64,000 bases of DNA from positions 19,760-83,759 of the forward strand of contig CAMXIF010000015.1 in assembly GCA_947243845.1 (NCBI GenBank), given 5' to 3'. The stretch comes from an uncultured bacterium. GTDB taxonomy: Bacteria; Bacillota; Clostridia; Lachnospirales; Lachnospiraceae. Position 1 is the stretch's first letter. Every line of letters starts with the position of its first letter. The translations under genes and the position numbers were made by a program. Under the pieces are notes generated by a model. It worked only from the letters and a program-made list of their open reading frames with translations, did not search any database and had not been told where the DNA came from. Of the stretch, positions 26,319 to 34,457 are shown one piece after another.

Positions 26319-27458
26319 ATGTCCAGAAGAGGCGATAATATCAGGAAACGAACAGACGGAAGGTGGGAAGGAAGATATCAGACGCTATCGGCAAATGGTG
26401 AAAAGAAATATCATTCGGTTTATGGAAAGTCCTATAGCGAGGTTAAAGAAAAACTTTCCAACAAGATGTATATGTTAAAGAATCCCGCATTATGCCGTAT
26501 GAGTGAGTCTGCCGCAAACGCTAAAATATCATGTGACGGCATCAGGTTTTGTACCGTTGTGGAAGAATGGCTTAATAAAGTAGAAGAAACCAGAAAATAC
26601 TCTACATATATCAAATACAAAAACATTTATCAGTGCCATATCCGGTCTTTGTTTTCTGATGATTATCTTACCCAGATAACAAATGATTCTATTCAAGACA
26701 AAATTGCTGTGCTGAATATTTCTGATTCTACCAGACATAGTGTACTGGCGGTCATTCGTCAGACACTTCGATATGTGGAAGACAGATATGGTTATTCGAT
26801 AACGATCATATCAGACAAATCCATCCGCAAAAAACCCTGTTTCGTAGAAATTATGAACCGCACAGAACAAGCCAGGCTCATGCAGTTTTTACACCGGGAT
26901 ATGAATATTTCCAAAGCAGGCATATTTCTTTGTTTGTCTACCGGGCTTCGATTGGGTGAAGTGTGTGCCTTAAAATGGACGGATATCGATGCAGAACAAA
27001 AATTGCTCCATGTGAACAGAACTGTACAGAGAATCGAGAGTAAGGACGGGTTTAAGAAAACAATCCTTTTAGAGTCATCTCCTAAAAGTATCTTCTCTAA
27101 TCGAGAAATTCCCATGCCGGACAATTTGCTGCCGCTCCTTATGGCGTTTAAAAGAGCAGGACAGAAATATGTTCTTTGCATGGATAAGCCCATGGAACCG
27201 AGGACATACCAGAATCATTTCAAAAAATATCTGAAAATCATAAACGCACCTAACTATAATTTCCATACATTGCGGCATACCTTTGCTACAAATTGTGTTG
27301 ATAGCGGTATGGATATTAAGAGTCTTAGTGAAATCCTGGGACATTCTGACGTACAAATCACATTAAACAGATATGTTCATCCAAGTATGGATACAAAAAG
27401 AAAATATATGAATGCCCTTTCCGCAGATTATGGTCAGTTATGTGGTCATGCAGAGTAA
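26319..27458 (+). CDS. Tyrosine recombinase / phage-type integrase, apparently lone
   Basis: A 379-residue site-specific recombinase. Residues 1-50 are an N-terminal arm-binding region (RKRTDGRWEGRYQTLSANG), residues 75-155 a SAM-like core-binding domain and residues 175-370 the catalytic domain. The whole active site is present: TGLRLGEVCALKW (Arg), SPKSIFSNREIPMP (Lys hairpin), HTLRHTFATN (His, Arg), GHSDVQITLNRYVH (His, Tyr). AAAGGAG lies before the ATG. No excisionase, repressor, relaxase or phage genes are adjacent, so it is a lone integrase, either a leftover or a domesticated invertase. A clear terminator follows. Confidence 0.88.
   Translation: MSRRGDNIRKRTDGRWEGRYQTLSANGEKKYHSVYGKSYSEVKEKLSNKMYMLKNPALCRMSESAANAKISCDGIRFCTVVEEWLNKVEETRKYSTYIKYKNIYQCHIRSLFSDDYLTQITNDSIQDKIAVLNISDSTRHSVLAVIRQTLRYVEDRYGYSITIISDKSIRKKPCFVEIMNRTEQARLMQFLHRDMNISKAGIFLCLSTGLRLGEVCALKWTDIDAEQKLLHVNRTVQRIESKDGFKKTILLESSPKSIFSNREIPMPDNLLPLLMAFKRAGQKYVLCMDKPMEPRTYQNHFKKYLKIINAPNYNFHTLRHTFATNCVDSGMDIKSLSEILGHSDVQITLNRYVHPSMDTKRKYMNALSADYGQLCGHAE
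27429..27448 (+). repeat. TATGGTCA-N5-GTGGTCA copy in the 3' end of the integrase
   Basis: TATGGTCA at 27429-27436 and GTGGTCA at 27442-27448, spaced like the pair at 26283-26302. The two 20-base units agree at 15 positions exactly plus spacing. Confidence 0.6.
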
Positions 27459-27487
27459 ATCTCCCGCATTTATAAACATAAACAATA

Positions 27488-27525
27488 AACCCTTCTCAGA
27501 ATATCGAATTCTGTGAAGGGTTTTT
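27488..27525 (+). terminator. Intrinsic terminator after the integrase
   Basis: AACCCTTC and CAGAAT pair with ATTCTG and GAAGGGTT across a short loop, with one mismatched T pair, followed by TTTTTG. Thirty bases after the integrase stop. Confidence 0.85.
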
Positions 27526-27674
27526 GTCTAAGAAACCGCCATACAGGGATTCCCTGCATGACGGCAAAATCTGATTTACAAGTTCTTGCATCTTACATCA
27601 TAAAATTGTATATTTTGCATATTTTATCAAATAAACTGCCAAAATCTGCTGCGTCCTCACCTAACATATCAACT

Positions 27675-28922
27675 TCAATTCATCCTCTCCCGGCGAATCT
27701 CCATCAGACAATAACTCCCGCCTTCCTCACAGTTTCCAAACCGAATCTTCCCTCCATGTGCCAGGATAATCTTCTTCACAATCTGCAGTCCATGAATATC
27801 ATTCCCTGGTGTACCTTTCTTCCTACTGCACAGTCTGTGCAAGATCTCTTCGGAATAACCCACACCATTATCTGCATATCGGATACGGCACTTTCTCGTT
27901 TCTTCCCACATGGATATCTGTATCCTCACGGTGTCATTTTGACCGCCATGTTTGAGGCTGTTGTTAATAAGGTTGCGAAACATACGCATGAAAAGCTGTC
28001 TGTCTGCCTTCACGCACATACTCTCCGCACCCTGCGCGATCCATATGTCGATTTCCAACTGTTCCGGTAAGGAATCATTCAGAAACTCTGCTGCTATCGT
28101 TCTGATAATTTCAACCGGACGGATTTTTTCCCGTCTGAGCGTCTGCATGGAATATTCCAGCTGGGACGTAAGGTTCAAATCCGCAATCAATTCCTTCATC
28201 ACCAGGCTCTGATGCCGGATCATGGACGCCTGCTGCCTTGCCTCTGCCGGCAGCTCTTCACCATGCTCCAATGTATCCGCATAGCCCATCACCACAGATA
28301 AGGGTGTACGGATATCATGGGAAACACCCGCAATCCACTCAATCCTCGCCTTTTCTCTTTTCCTGGTGTAACGTCTGGTAAAGAAGAAAGCCAGCACCAC
28401 GATCCAGGCAAAATTGACCAAAAAGTAAGACCACCAGATTCTCTTGATAAAATCCATCCAGGAAATCGGAAACTCCAGATTATATTTCCAGACAGCATCC
28501 TTTTGCAGACCTACCACCATAATCCGGTCTTCCCACACTCTAAGCTGCACAGGATATCCTTTCAGGTAATAGCGTGTCATGCGGGCAATATCCGCCTGTG
28601 TGTAAGAGTCTTGCAGTTCTTCCGGTTTTCGGATGCTCCATACCACCTGTCCGCTTTCATCTAAAAGCATCGCCCATTGATCCTGTTTTACAAACTCCTG
28701 CTTCATTTCTTCCGCAAGCTCATAACCGTTTTCGGTAAGCGTAAGAGCCTCCATAACGGTTCCGCCATAAATATAACTTATATCCATATTTCTATATGCA
28801 AAAGCCGCCACCAGCAAAAATACAATGTTTAATGCCCCTACCAGCAAAATGATCATGACCAGAATGGCCACCCCATATAGAAATAATCTGACAGCTTTTT
28901 TATAATTATACTTCTGGCTCAT
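27675..28922 (-). CDS. Sensor histidine kinase of a bacitracin-type two-component system
   Basis: A 415-residue membrane sensor kinase. Two membrane helices (about residues 12-32 and 155-175) flank a short extracytoplasmic domain of about 120 residues. The HisKA domain has the phosphoacceptor SHDIRTPLSVVMGY near residue 205, and the HATPase domain has NSLKHGG (N box), YADNGVGYSE (G1) and GTPGNDIHGLQIV (G2). It phosphorylates the response regulator encoded 68 bases upstream. ATG 28922 is favoured by AGAGGA eight bases upstream; an ATG nine codons earlier has none. Likely stimulus: a peptide antibiotic or envelope stress, as the ABC exporter at 30765 suggests. Confidence 0.9.
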   Translation of the reverse strand: MSQKYNYKKAVRLFLYGVAILVMIILLVGALNIVFLLVAAFAYRNMDISYIYGGTVMEALTLTENGYELAEEMKQEFVKQDQWAMLLDESGQVVWSIRKPEELQDSYTQADIARMTRYYLKGYPVQLRVWEDRIMVVGLQKDAVWKYNLEFPISWMDFIKRIWWSYFLVNFAWIVVLAFFFTRRYTRKREKARIEWIAGVSHDIRTPLSVVMGYADTLEHGEELPAEARQQASMIRHQSLVMKELIADLNLTSQLEYSMQTLRREKIRPVEIIRTIAAEFLNDSLPEQLEIDIWIAQGAESMCVKADRQLFMRMFRNLINNSLKHGGQNDTVRIQISMWEETRKCRIRYADNGVGYSEEILHRLCSRKKGTPGNDIHGLQIVKKIILAHGGKIRFGNCEEGGSYCLMEIRRERMN

Positions 28923-28990
28923 TTGTCTTTTCCTCTCACTGCACTCCATGTTAAAGCCTTAAATTGTCAATTGGGAATTAAATGTTCTTC

Positions 28991-29716
28991 TCAAATCAAT
29001 CGATACCCCAATCCTCTCACAGTCAGAAGGTATTTCGGATGAGAAGGGTCCTCCTCTATCTTTTCCCTCAGTCTGCGGATATGGACGATCAGGGTGTTCT
29101 CATAGCCATAATTTTCTTCCCGCCAGACCGCATCACACAGGGCATCGATGGTCACAATCCGCCCTCTTTCCTGCGCCAGTTTTTGTAAGATGGCATACTC
29201 TTTTGCCGTGAGGGTAACTTCCGCATCCGTTTCTTTTATATCAAAGTTCTCTTCCCTGTGCCAATATACTACCCCGCTTCCCATATCCACTCGACACGCA
29301 CCCAGTGCGACTATCTCTTCCTCCCGCATATCCTTCGCCCGATATACACGCTTCAACACGGCCTTTACCCGCAGGATCAGTTCCTCTGGCAGAAAAGGCT
29401 TTGTGATATAATCATCCGCGCCAAGCCCCAGGCCCCGCAGCCTGTTCTCATCTTCATCCCGTGCTGAAAGAAAGATGACCGGTACTTCCGAATTTTTTTG
29501 CAGCTCTTCAAAAAGAGAGAACCCATCTCCGTCCGGCAGCATCACATCCAGAAGAACCAAGTGGGGCGCTTCTTTATGAAACCATTCTCTGGCCTGCCTG
29601 CAGTCCGCGGCTGTGATCACCTTGTAGAAACCTGCCCGCTGTAAAAAACTGCATACCATTTCCCGCAGTGTCTTCTCATCATCTACCAATAAGATTTTAT
29701 ATTCATTTATATGCAT
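28991..29716 (-). CDS. OmpR-family response regulator
   Basis: A 241-residue two-domain regulator. The receiver has the acidic pair Asp12-Asp13 (LLVDDEKTLRE), the phosphoacceptor Asp57 (HLVLLDVMLPDGDGF) and the conserved Lys in DYITKPFLPEEL. The C-terminal winged helix-turn-helix is complete: YGYENTLIVHIRRLREKI and the closing TVRGLGYRLI. It precedes the kinase gene on the same strand. A 19-bp box that occurs near its own upstream region and before the ABC operon is its probable binding site. Confidence 0.92.
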   Translation of the reverse strand: MHINEYKILLVDDEKTLREMVCSFLQRAGFYKVITAADCRQAREWFHKEAPHLVLLDVMLPDGDGFSLFEELQKNSEVPVIFLSARDEDENRLRGLGLGADDYITKPFLPEELILRVKAVLKRVYRAKDMREEEIVALGACRVDMGSGVVYWHREENFDIKETDAEVTLTAKEYAILQKLAQERGRIVTIDALCDAVWREENYGYENTLIVHIRRLREKIEEDPSHPKYLLTVRGLGYRLI

Positions 29717-29836
29717 CCGAAATTTTCCCGCCTTTCTGTCATGAAAAAGGATCAGGCTATGCTATTTTCAATTTGCAGTCCTCTTTCATCTACTATTATA
29801 TTACTTACCAGTTTTCGGGAAAAGATATGCGGCTGC

Positions 29837-29855
29837 TTCTTAAGGTAAATGTAAT
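29837..29855. promoter_or_regulatory. Candidate response-regulator box, copy 1
   Basis: TTCTTAAGGTAAATGTAAT lies 121 bases upstream of the response regulator start. It matches copy 2 at 30568 in 18 of 19 positions and contains a repeated half-site character (TTAAG ... TGTAA) typical for OmpR-family sites. Confidence 0.5.
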
Positions 29856-29944
29856 GATGACGTTACTTTTCACACCCATGCCAATATGCCAGCCTGAACA
29901 GATAGAAAATCCTTGGCTAACGTGTAAAAAAGTAACATGATGAC
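29854..29944. mobile_element. 75-bp MITE-like element with 8-bp flanking direct repeats
   Basis: GTTACTTTTCACAC at 29862-29875 and GTGTAAAAAAGTAAC at 29922-29936 are inverted copies of one another with small differences. Directly outside them ATGATGAC occurs on both sides (29854-29861 and 29937-29944), as a target-site duplication would. The interior (about 46 bases) has no open frame. It could instead be a chance stem-loop, but the flanking repeat argues for insertion of a nonautonomous element. Confidence 0.5.
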
Positions 29945-29968
29945 AAAAACAGCACCTCAAACGGTGCT
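29945..29968 (-). terminator. Terminator of the AAA/partner remnant genes
   Basis: On the minus strand AGCACC/GGTGCT with a 6-nt loop is followed by GTTTTTG. It sits 30 bases beyond the 29999 stop. Confidence 0.65.
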
Positions 29969-29998
29969 ATTTTCTCGTCAGATACTTATCCAATACAT

Positions 29999-30211
29999 TT
30001 AAAATATTACTTTGACAGAATCCGGAACCTTCTTTCCCCAAAAGACCTCCTCCACGTCATGACAAAACCATATCAAATCATAATCATTTCCCTTACAAAA
30101 TTGTTGAATATCATTAAGTTCTTTGGCATGTTTACTATTCTTCTCATACTCATCTGTATCAATGCAATAAATGACCTTGGTCTCCAAACACAATATCATT
30201 TGTATTGCCAT
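29999..30211 (-). pseudogene. Probable C-terminal remnant of an AAA-ATPase partner protein
   Basis: A 70-residue frame with GGTGGAG nine bases before the ATG. Its sequence (YCIDTDEYEKNSKHAKELND, then DYDLIWFCHDVEEVFWG) resembles the C-terminal part of RloB/Toprim-like proteins that work beside AAA ATPases in defence loci, but too little is left to be sure. It begins six bases after the truncated ATPase gene and is probably a decayed end, though it could still be translated. Low GC and position in a mosaic segment fit a lost defence island. Confidence 0.4.
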
Positions 30212-30217
30212 ACTCTG

Positions 30218-30445
30218 CTACTCCACCAGATAATTGGTACTCATCATCACATTTTGAAAAATTTTCACAGCTGTTATAAGCGCAGATTTTCCGGAACCAT
30301 TTTCACCATAGATGGCTTTTACCCTGTATTTCTCCGGATTAAAATTCTTGTCAATCGTTTTATTATAAAAATCCAGACGCACGTCCTCTTTAATGCATTT
30401 CACTCCGGAAATCGTGAGATTTAATAGATAAAGTTGATCTGTCAT
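30218..30445 (-). pseudogene. Truncated AAA-family ATPase (Walker A region only)
   Basis: A 75-residue frame with the start of an AAA15/OLD-like ATPase: the first strand LYLLNLTISGVKCIKEDV, then YRVKAIYGENGSGKSALIT with an intact Walker A near residue 47. It ends directly after residue NYLVE, where members of the family go on for several hundred residues (Walker B, signature and D-loop are absent). It is therefore a 5' remnant. The adjoining small gene may derive from the same locus. Confidence 0.6.
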
Positions 30446-30764
30446 CTTTATACCTCATTTTTAGTAATATGATTTCCAATTTCTATAAAAATTACAAAAT
30501 GTAATATTTTAATTTTACCTGTATTATTTAGATTTTTAATTCAAAAGGCAATGAAAATCCAAAATATTTCTTAAGGTAACTGTAATCCCCTCTTCATCGC
30601 TGCGTAAGTAATCTCCCGTATCCTGAATATATCAAGGCTTCGGCAACACCCGGCGGCAGACATAAGACTTACGAGCATGTAAATGGCAGTCCACAGAAAC
30701 ATCCTCAGACAGGCTTATACGATTTGCCGCTCCGGGAAATTAACACAAGAAAGGATGATACACC
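30446..30764. other. Upstream region of the ABC exporter operon
   Basis: About 320 bases. The left part is AT-rich upstream DNA of the AAA remnant. The response-regulator box copy 2 lies at 30568-30586, about 180 bases before the ABC start. CGTAAGT (30602) and ACTTACG (30669-30675) can pair in the leader. A clear -10 element could not be fixed. Confidence 0.5.
30568..30586 (+). promoter_or_regulatory. Candidate response-regulator box, copy 2
   Basis: TTCTTAAGGTAACTGTAAT, one base different from copy 1. It lies upstream of the ABC exporter genes in the position expected for activation by the neighbouring two-component system. Confidence 0.55.
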
Positions 30765-31685
30765 ATGTCAACACAAAATCTGGTAGAAACCCATAATCTC
30801 ACAAAACAGTACGGCAGATTCCGCTGTGTCAATGCCGTCAACATGCAGGTAACGTCCGGCGCCATCTACGGTTTCTTAGGCCCCAACGGCGCCGGCAAAT
30901 CCACCACGCTAAAGATGATTCTCGGTCTGGCCAGACCTACCGAGGGGGATATTACGCTCTTTGGCATCCCAGTCAATGAGAAGAACCGCATCAAACTTCT
31001 CTCGCAGACCGGCTCACTGATTGAATCCCCCAGCTACTACGGGCATCTGAGCGGAGAGGAAAATCTGCGTATTATCCAGACTCTCAAAGGCTGTTCCAAG
31101 AAAGATGTCGATGAGGTATTAAAAATTGTCCGTCTGGACAGTGCCCGTCATAAACTCGTCAACCACTATTCTCTTGGTATGAAACAGCGCCTTGGTCTGG
31201 CATCCGCCCTGTTGGGCTTTCCCAGACTTTTGATTCTGGACGAACCCACGAACGGTCTGGATCCCGCCGGCATCCAGGAGATGCGGGAACTGATCTGCTC
31301 TCTGCCGTCTGCCTATGGTATGACCGTCCTGGTCTCCTCCCATCTGCTCAGTGAGATCGATCAGATGGCAGACCACGTAGGGATTATCCGCAAGGGCGAG
31401 TTGGTCTATCAAAACACCTTGGAATCCCTTCATGCCCATGCCAGATCCCAAATTGCACTGCGTGTCAGCCATGCGGCTGTCGCTGCCGACCTGCTTCGCC
31501 AGGACGGGATTGACACATCACAGGAAGAGGATTATCTGTTGTTTCCCATGATGGAGGATTCTTATGTAGCTAATCTGTGCAGGCGGCTTATCGCCCAGAA
31601 TATATCTCTCTACCGCGTAGAAAAGCGAGAAACAAGTCTGGAAGATATTTTCTTATCCCTGACTGGAAAGGAGAGTAGTTTATGA
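30765..31685 (+). CDS. ABC transporter ATP-binding protein (bacitracin/lantibiotic-export type)
   Basis: A 306-residue ATPase of the BcrA/drug-exporter class. Walker A is GPNGAGKSTTLKM near residue 40, the signature YSLGMKQRLGLASALLG near residue 135 and Walker B LLILDEPTNGLDPAG near residue 155, with the H-loop in LVSSHLLSEI. The last 80 residues are the extra C-terminal domain of this subfamily. It energises the two permeases encoded next. The stop overlaps the following ATG by four bases (ATGA). The upstream box and neighbouring kinase/regulator indicate induction by peptide antibiotics. Confidence 0.92.
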   Translation: MSTQNLVETHNLTKQYGRFRCVNAVNMQVTSGAIYGFLGPNGAGKSTTLKMILGLARPTEGDITLFGIPVNEKNRIKLLSQTGSLIESPSYYGHLSGEENLRIIQTLKGCSKKDVDEVLKIVRLDSARHKLVNHYSLGMKQRLGLASALLGFPRLLILDEPTNGLDPAGIQEMRELICSLPSAYGMTVLVSSHLLSEIDQMADHVGIIRKGELVYQNTLESLHAHARSQIALRVSHAAVAADLLRQDGIDTSQEEDYLLFPMMEDSYVANLCRRLIAQNISLYRVEKRETSLEDIFLSLTGKESSL

Positions 31686-32434
31686 TCACACTTCGAACAG
31701 AATTTCAAAAGATTAAGAGAAGAAGAGTCGGCCTGACCATGTCCGTCCTGATCAGTGTACAGTTTGCATGGTTTCTCTGGGCTACGAAAAGTCCTGGTGA
31801 AAAAGAACTTGCCCAAGGCTGGATAGAACTGCTCCAAATCCTGCCGTTACTCAATGTCATTATGATGCCTACCTTTATGTCGGTACTGGCCTCCCGCCTC
31901 AGTGACCTGGAGCACAAGGGCAATACTTACAAGCAGCTTAAGACGCTGCGCCGACCGGGCATCCTTTTTGACGCCAAGGTAATCTGCGGCCTGCTTTTCG
32001 TAGCCGCTATCTCCATCGGGCAGATAGCCTTTTTACTGGTTTTAGGATTCTGCCGTCACTATTTGGGAAGTCCGGATATGCACTATTATGCGCTGGCCCT
32101 GGTCTTTAACTTTGCCTGCTGCCTTTCCCTGTATTTACTGCAGCTGAATCTATCCCTGCTTTTCTTTAACCAGATGATTCCTCTGGTAGTGGGACTATGC
32201 GGCTCACTTCTGGGATTGATACTGATGTACATCAAAATGTATTCTTTTCTGCCCTGGGGCGGCTTTCTATCCTGCGCACTGGCGGGGATGGACTGGAACA
32301 TCGAGACCCGGATCGTGACGTATTTTTACAGGGAACATTCTGCGATAGAATATTGCGCCATCGGAATGGTCTTTATATGGATTATTGTATTTTATGTGAC
32401 AGGCAGAATCGCATTTACACGCAAAGAAGTCTGA
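31682..32434 (+). CDS. ABC transporter permease, antimicrobial-peptide type
   Basis: A 250-residue membrane protein with about six helices and a start (LRTEFQKIKRRRVGLTMSVL) that is typical for permeases of bacitracin or lantibiotic immunity transporters (LanE/G-like). Co-translated with the ATPase through the ATGA overlap. It probably forms a heterodimer with the permease at 32474. Substrate not known. Confidence 0.8.
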   Translation: MITLRTEFQKIKRRRVGLTMSVLISVQFAWFLWATKSPGEKELAQGWIELLQILPLLNVIMMPTFMSVLASRLSDLEHKGNTYKQLKTLRRPGILFDAKVICGLLFVAAISIGQIAFLLVLGFCRHYLGSPDMHYYALALVFNFACCLSLYLLQLNLSLLFFNQMIPLVVGLCGSLLGLILMYIKMYSFLPWGGFLSCALAGMDWNIETRIVTYFYREHSAIEYCAIGMVFIWIIVFYVTGRIAFTRKEV

Positions 32435-32473
32435 TGAAATAAATGAGTATGAAGCAATGAGGAGGAAACGTAC

Positions 32474-33211
32474 ATGAAGATATCTTATCAAAGGGCCGTT
32501 AAGGCCGAACAATTGAAACTAAAGCGAAGCCCGGTATGGCTGGCTTTCTTTGCACTGCCAATTATTTCCGCTTTCTTTGGAACCGTCAATTATAGAATAA
32601 ATATCAGCATCCTGAAGTCGGAATGGTACAGTCTGTGGAGTCAGCATTCCCTCTTTTTATGTTACTTTTTTATGCCTGCGCTGATTGGCACCTACTGCTC
32701 CTATCTTTGGCGCTTGGAGCACACGCATCACAACTGGAACAGTTTCCTGACTGCGCCTGTACCGATTGTCAGTCTCTATCTGGGGAAATTGACACAAGCT
32801 GTGTTTATGGCGATACTGGGGAATGCATGGATTTTTTTGCTATTCTATGTATGCGGCAGATTTGCCGGTATCAATGCCGCCTTCCCCTCAGAGGCTTTGG
32901 AGTGGTTTCTCTGCGGTCTCTTGGGTACAGTCGTCATCTGTTGTGTGCAGCTTTTGTTTTCCCTGATCATCCGCTCTTTCGCCATTCCCATTGGTATTGC
33001 CCTCTTAGGCGGGGTCCTGGGACTCATGATGACTAACCAGGATCACGGGCTGGACTATCCTTATTCTATCTATTGTATGGGCATGCGCGCCAACAATCCC
33101 GGCATGGAAGTGGATGTAGCGACTCTTATGATCAATTCCCTTGGTTATATTATCACCTTTGCCGTCCTGACAATCCTATATTTGCGCAGGCGGGAGATCT
33201 CTGCCAATTAG
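32474..33211 (+). CDS. ABC transporter permease, second subunit
   Basis: A 245-residue membrane protein with about six helices. It resembles the preceding permease in its start (QRAVKAEQLKLKRSPVWLAF) and in overall layout, as in LanE/LanG pairs. GAGGAAA lies before the ATG. It completes a three-gene exporter; no lantibiotic precursor or modification genes are seen, so it is a resistance or immunity transporter rather than a production cluster. Confidence 0.8.
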   Translation: MKISYQRAVKAEQLKLKRSPVWLAFFALPIISAFFGTVNYRINISILKSEWYSLWSQHSLFLCYFFMPALIGTYCSYLWRLEHTHHNWNSFLTAPVPIVSLYLGKLTQAVFMAILGNAWIFLLFYVCGRFAGINAAFPSEALEWFLCGLLGTVVICCVQLLFSLIIRSFAIPIGIALLGGVLGLMMTNQDHGLDYPYSIYCMGMRANNPGMEVDVATLMINSLGYIITFAVLTILYLRRREISAN

Positions 33212-33590
33212 TAACCCCAAAGTCACATTCCAAGAAACAGGTCATGGCTGATTAAGGGAAAGGAGACAGGAGAAGCACAATCCAAACAAAGCTAAGATAA
33301 TCAGCAATGCCGTCCGGAAATATTTGTGAGTTAACGGGAATCCTGATATAATGAACCTGGATTCAGCAATCTGCAAACATGGATTTAACCCTTTGAACGG
33401 TTATAAAATTTATAAAGACAGATGCATGCAATGAGATTAACACTTATGAAAAGCGACATCGGCAAATAGCTAGTGTCGCTATTTCACTTGAGAAAGTAAA
33501 GGGCAGCAAACCAAGATAAATTACAATCCAGCTCCTTTCCTGTCACAAAGACATGGGAACGTTGTCTAATTAAATAGGGAGGTATAATTT
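33212..33590. other. Intergenic region before the sigma factor gene
   Basis: About 380 bases without a convincing gene. It contains a strong promoter-like pair at 33324-33352, and a hairpin AGCGACA/TGTCGCT (about 33448-33476) with a short U-rich tail, which may end the ABC transcript or a short RNA from that promoter. Confidence 0.5.
33324..33352 (+). promoter_or_regulatory. Strong sigma-A-like promoter 240 bases upstream of the sigma factor gene
   Basis: TTGTGA (33324-33329), 17-base spacer, TATAAT (33347-33352). A transcript from it would have a leader of about 230 nt, or end at the hairpin at about 33448-33476. Confidence 0.6.
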
Positions 33591-34442
33591 ATGCACAGAC
33601 AAACGAATGAAGAATTACAGGTTTTAATTGACAAAGCCACATCAGGGGATAAAAAAGCCCTTGAAACACTTATTGTGGGTGTGCAGGATATTGTCTTCAA
33701 TTTATCTTTGCGGATGCTCGGTACATTTGCAGATGCGGAAGATGCCACGCAGGATATTCTGCTAAAGATGATTACTCACCTTTCTTCTTTTAGAGGTGAC
33801 AGTTCATTTACCACATGGGTATTTCGCATTGCGTCCAATCACCTAAAGAATTACAAAAAGCATATGTTCGCCCATTATCCATTGAGTTTTGAATACTATG
33901 GGAATGACATAGAAAACGGAGAAATCCGAGATGTGCCAGACCTAACACAAAATGTAGAAAGAGATATTTTAGCCGAAGAGTTGAAAATGTCCTGTACCAA
34001 TGTGATGTTGCAATGTCTTGATGTGGAGAGCAGGTGCATTTTCATATTGGGTACAATGTTTAAGATTGACAGCCGGATTGCGGGAGATATTCTGGACATA
34101 ACCCCGGAAACATATCGCAAGCGGCTTTCACGGATACGTAAGAAAATGGCAGACTTTTTAAGTGCATACTGTGGAGAATATGGTGGTGGCAAATGTAAAT
34201 GCAAAGACCGAGTGAATTATGCGATACAAAACCACCGGCTGAACCCGTTGCAGCTGGATTATATGACTGCTGCGGAAATTCCTGTTCAGACTATGATCGA
34301 TGTTAAAAACGCCATGGAAGAGATTGACGCTTTATCGCAGGACTTTACATTCTGCAAAGCCTACCAATCTTCCGAACACATAAAGTCTTTTATACAGGAA
34401 TTTTTAGATTCCACACAGTTTTCTATTGTCCGGAAATCATAA
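33591..34442 (+). CDS. ECF-like RNA polymerase sigma factor with Cys-rich C-terminal extension
   Basis: A 283-residue sigma-70-family protein. Region 2 is clear (LSLRMLGTFADAEDATQDILL and FTTWVFRIASNHLKNYKKH, about residues 38-90). Region 4 lies at about residues 135-195 (ILDITPETYRKRLSRIRKKM). It is longer than ordinary ECF factors: about 90 residues follow, opening with CGEYGGGKCKCKDRV, three cysteines that could bind metal or sense redox. No anti-sigma gene is next to it. The following DUF2461 gene starts 15 bases later, so the two are co-transcribed. AGGGAGG precedes the ATG. Confidence 0.82.
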   Translation: MHRQTNEELQVLIDKATSGDKKALETLIVGVQDIVFNLSLRMLGTFADAEDATQDILLKMITHLSSFRGDSSFTTWVFRIASNHLKNYKKHMFAHYPLSFEYYGNDIENGEIRDVPDLTQNVERDILAEELKMSCTNVMLQCLDVESRCIFILGTMFKIDSRIAGDILDITPETYRKRLSRIRKKMADFLSAYCGEYGGGKCKCKDRVNYAIQNHRLNPLQLDYMTAAEIPVQTMIDVKNAMEEIDALSQDFTFCKAYQSSEHIKSFIQEFLDSTQFSIVRKS

Positions 34443-34457
34443 AGGAGATGACAGACT

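Noticed and set aside
26242..26478. 78-residue frame overlapping the integrase start, considered as an excisionase
   Set aside because: It reads through the integrase ribosome binding site and N-terminus in another frame and has no helix-turn-helix.
30765..33211. ABC genes as part of a lantibiotic production cluster
   Set aside because: No precursor peptide, LanB/C/M or protease gene nearby; a resistance exporter is the simpler reading.
33560..33585. GGAAC and GTCTAA near the sigma factor start, thought of as an ECF autoregulated promoter
   Set aside because: They are only three bases apart, not about 16, so they do not form an ECF -35/-10 pair.
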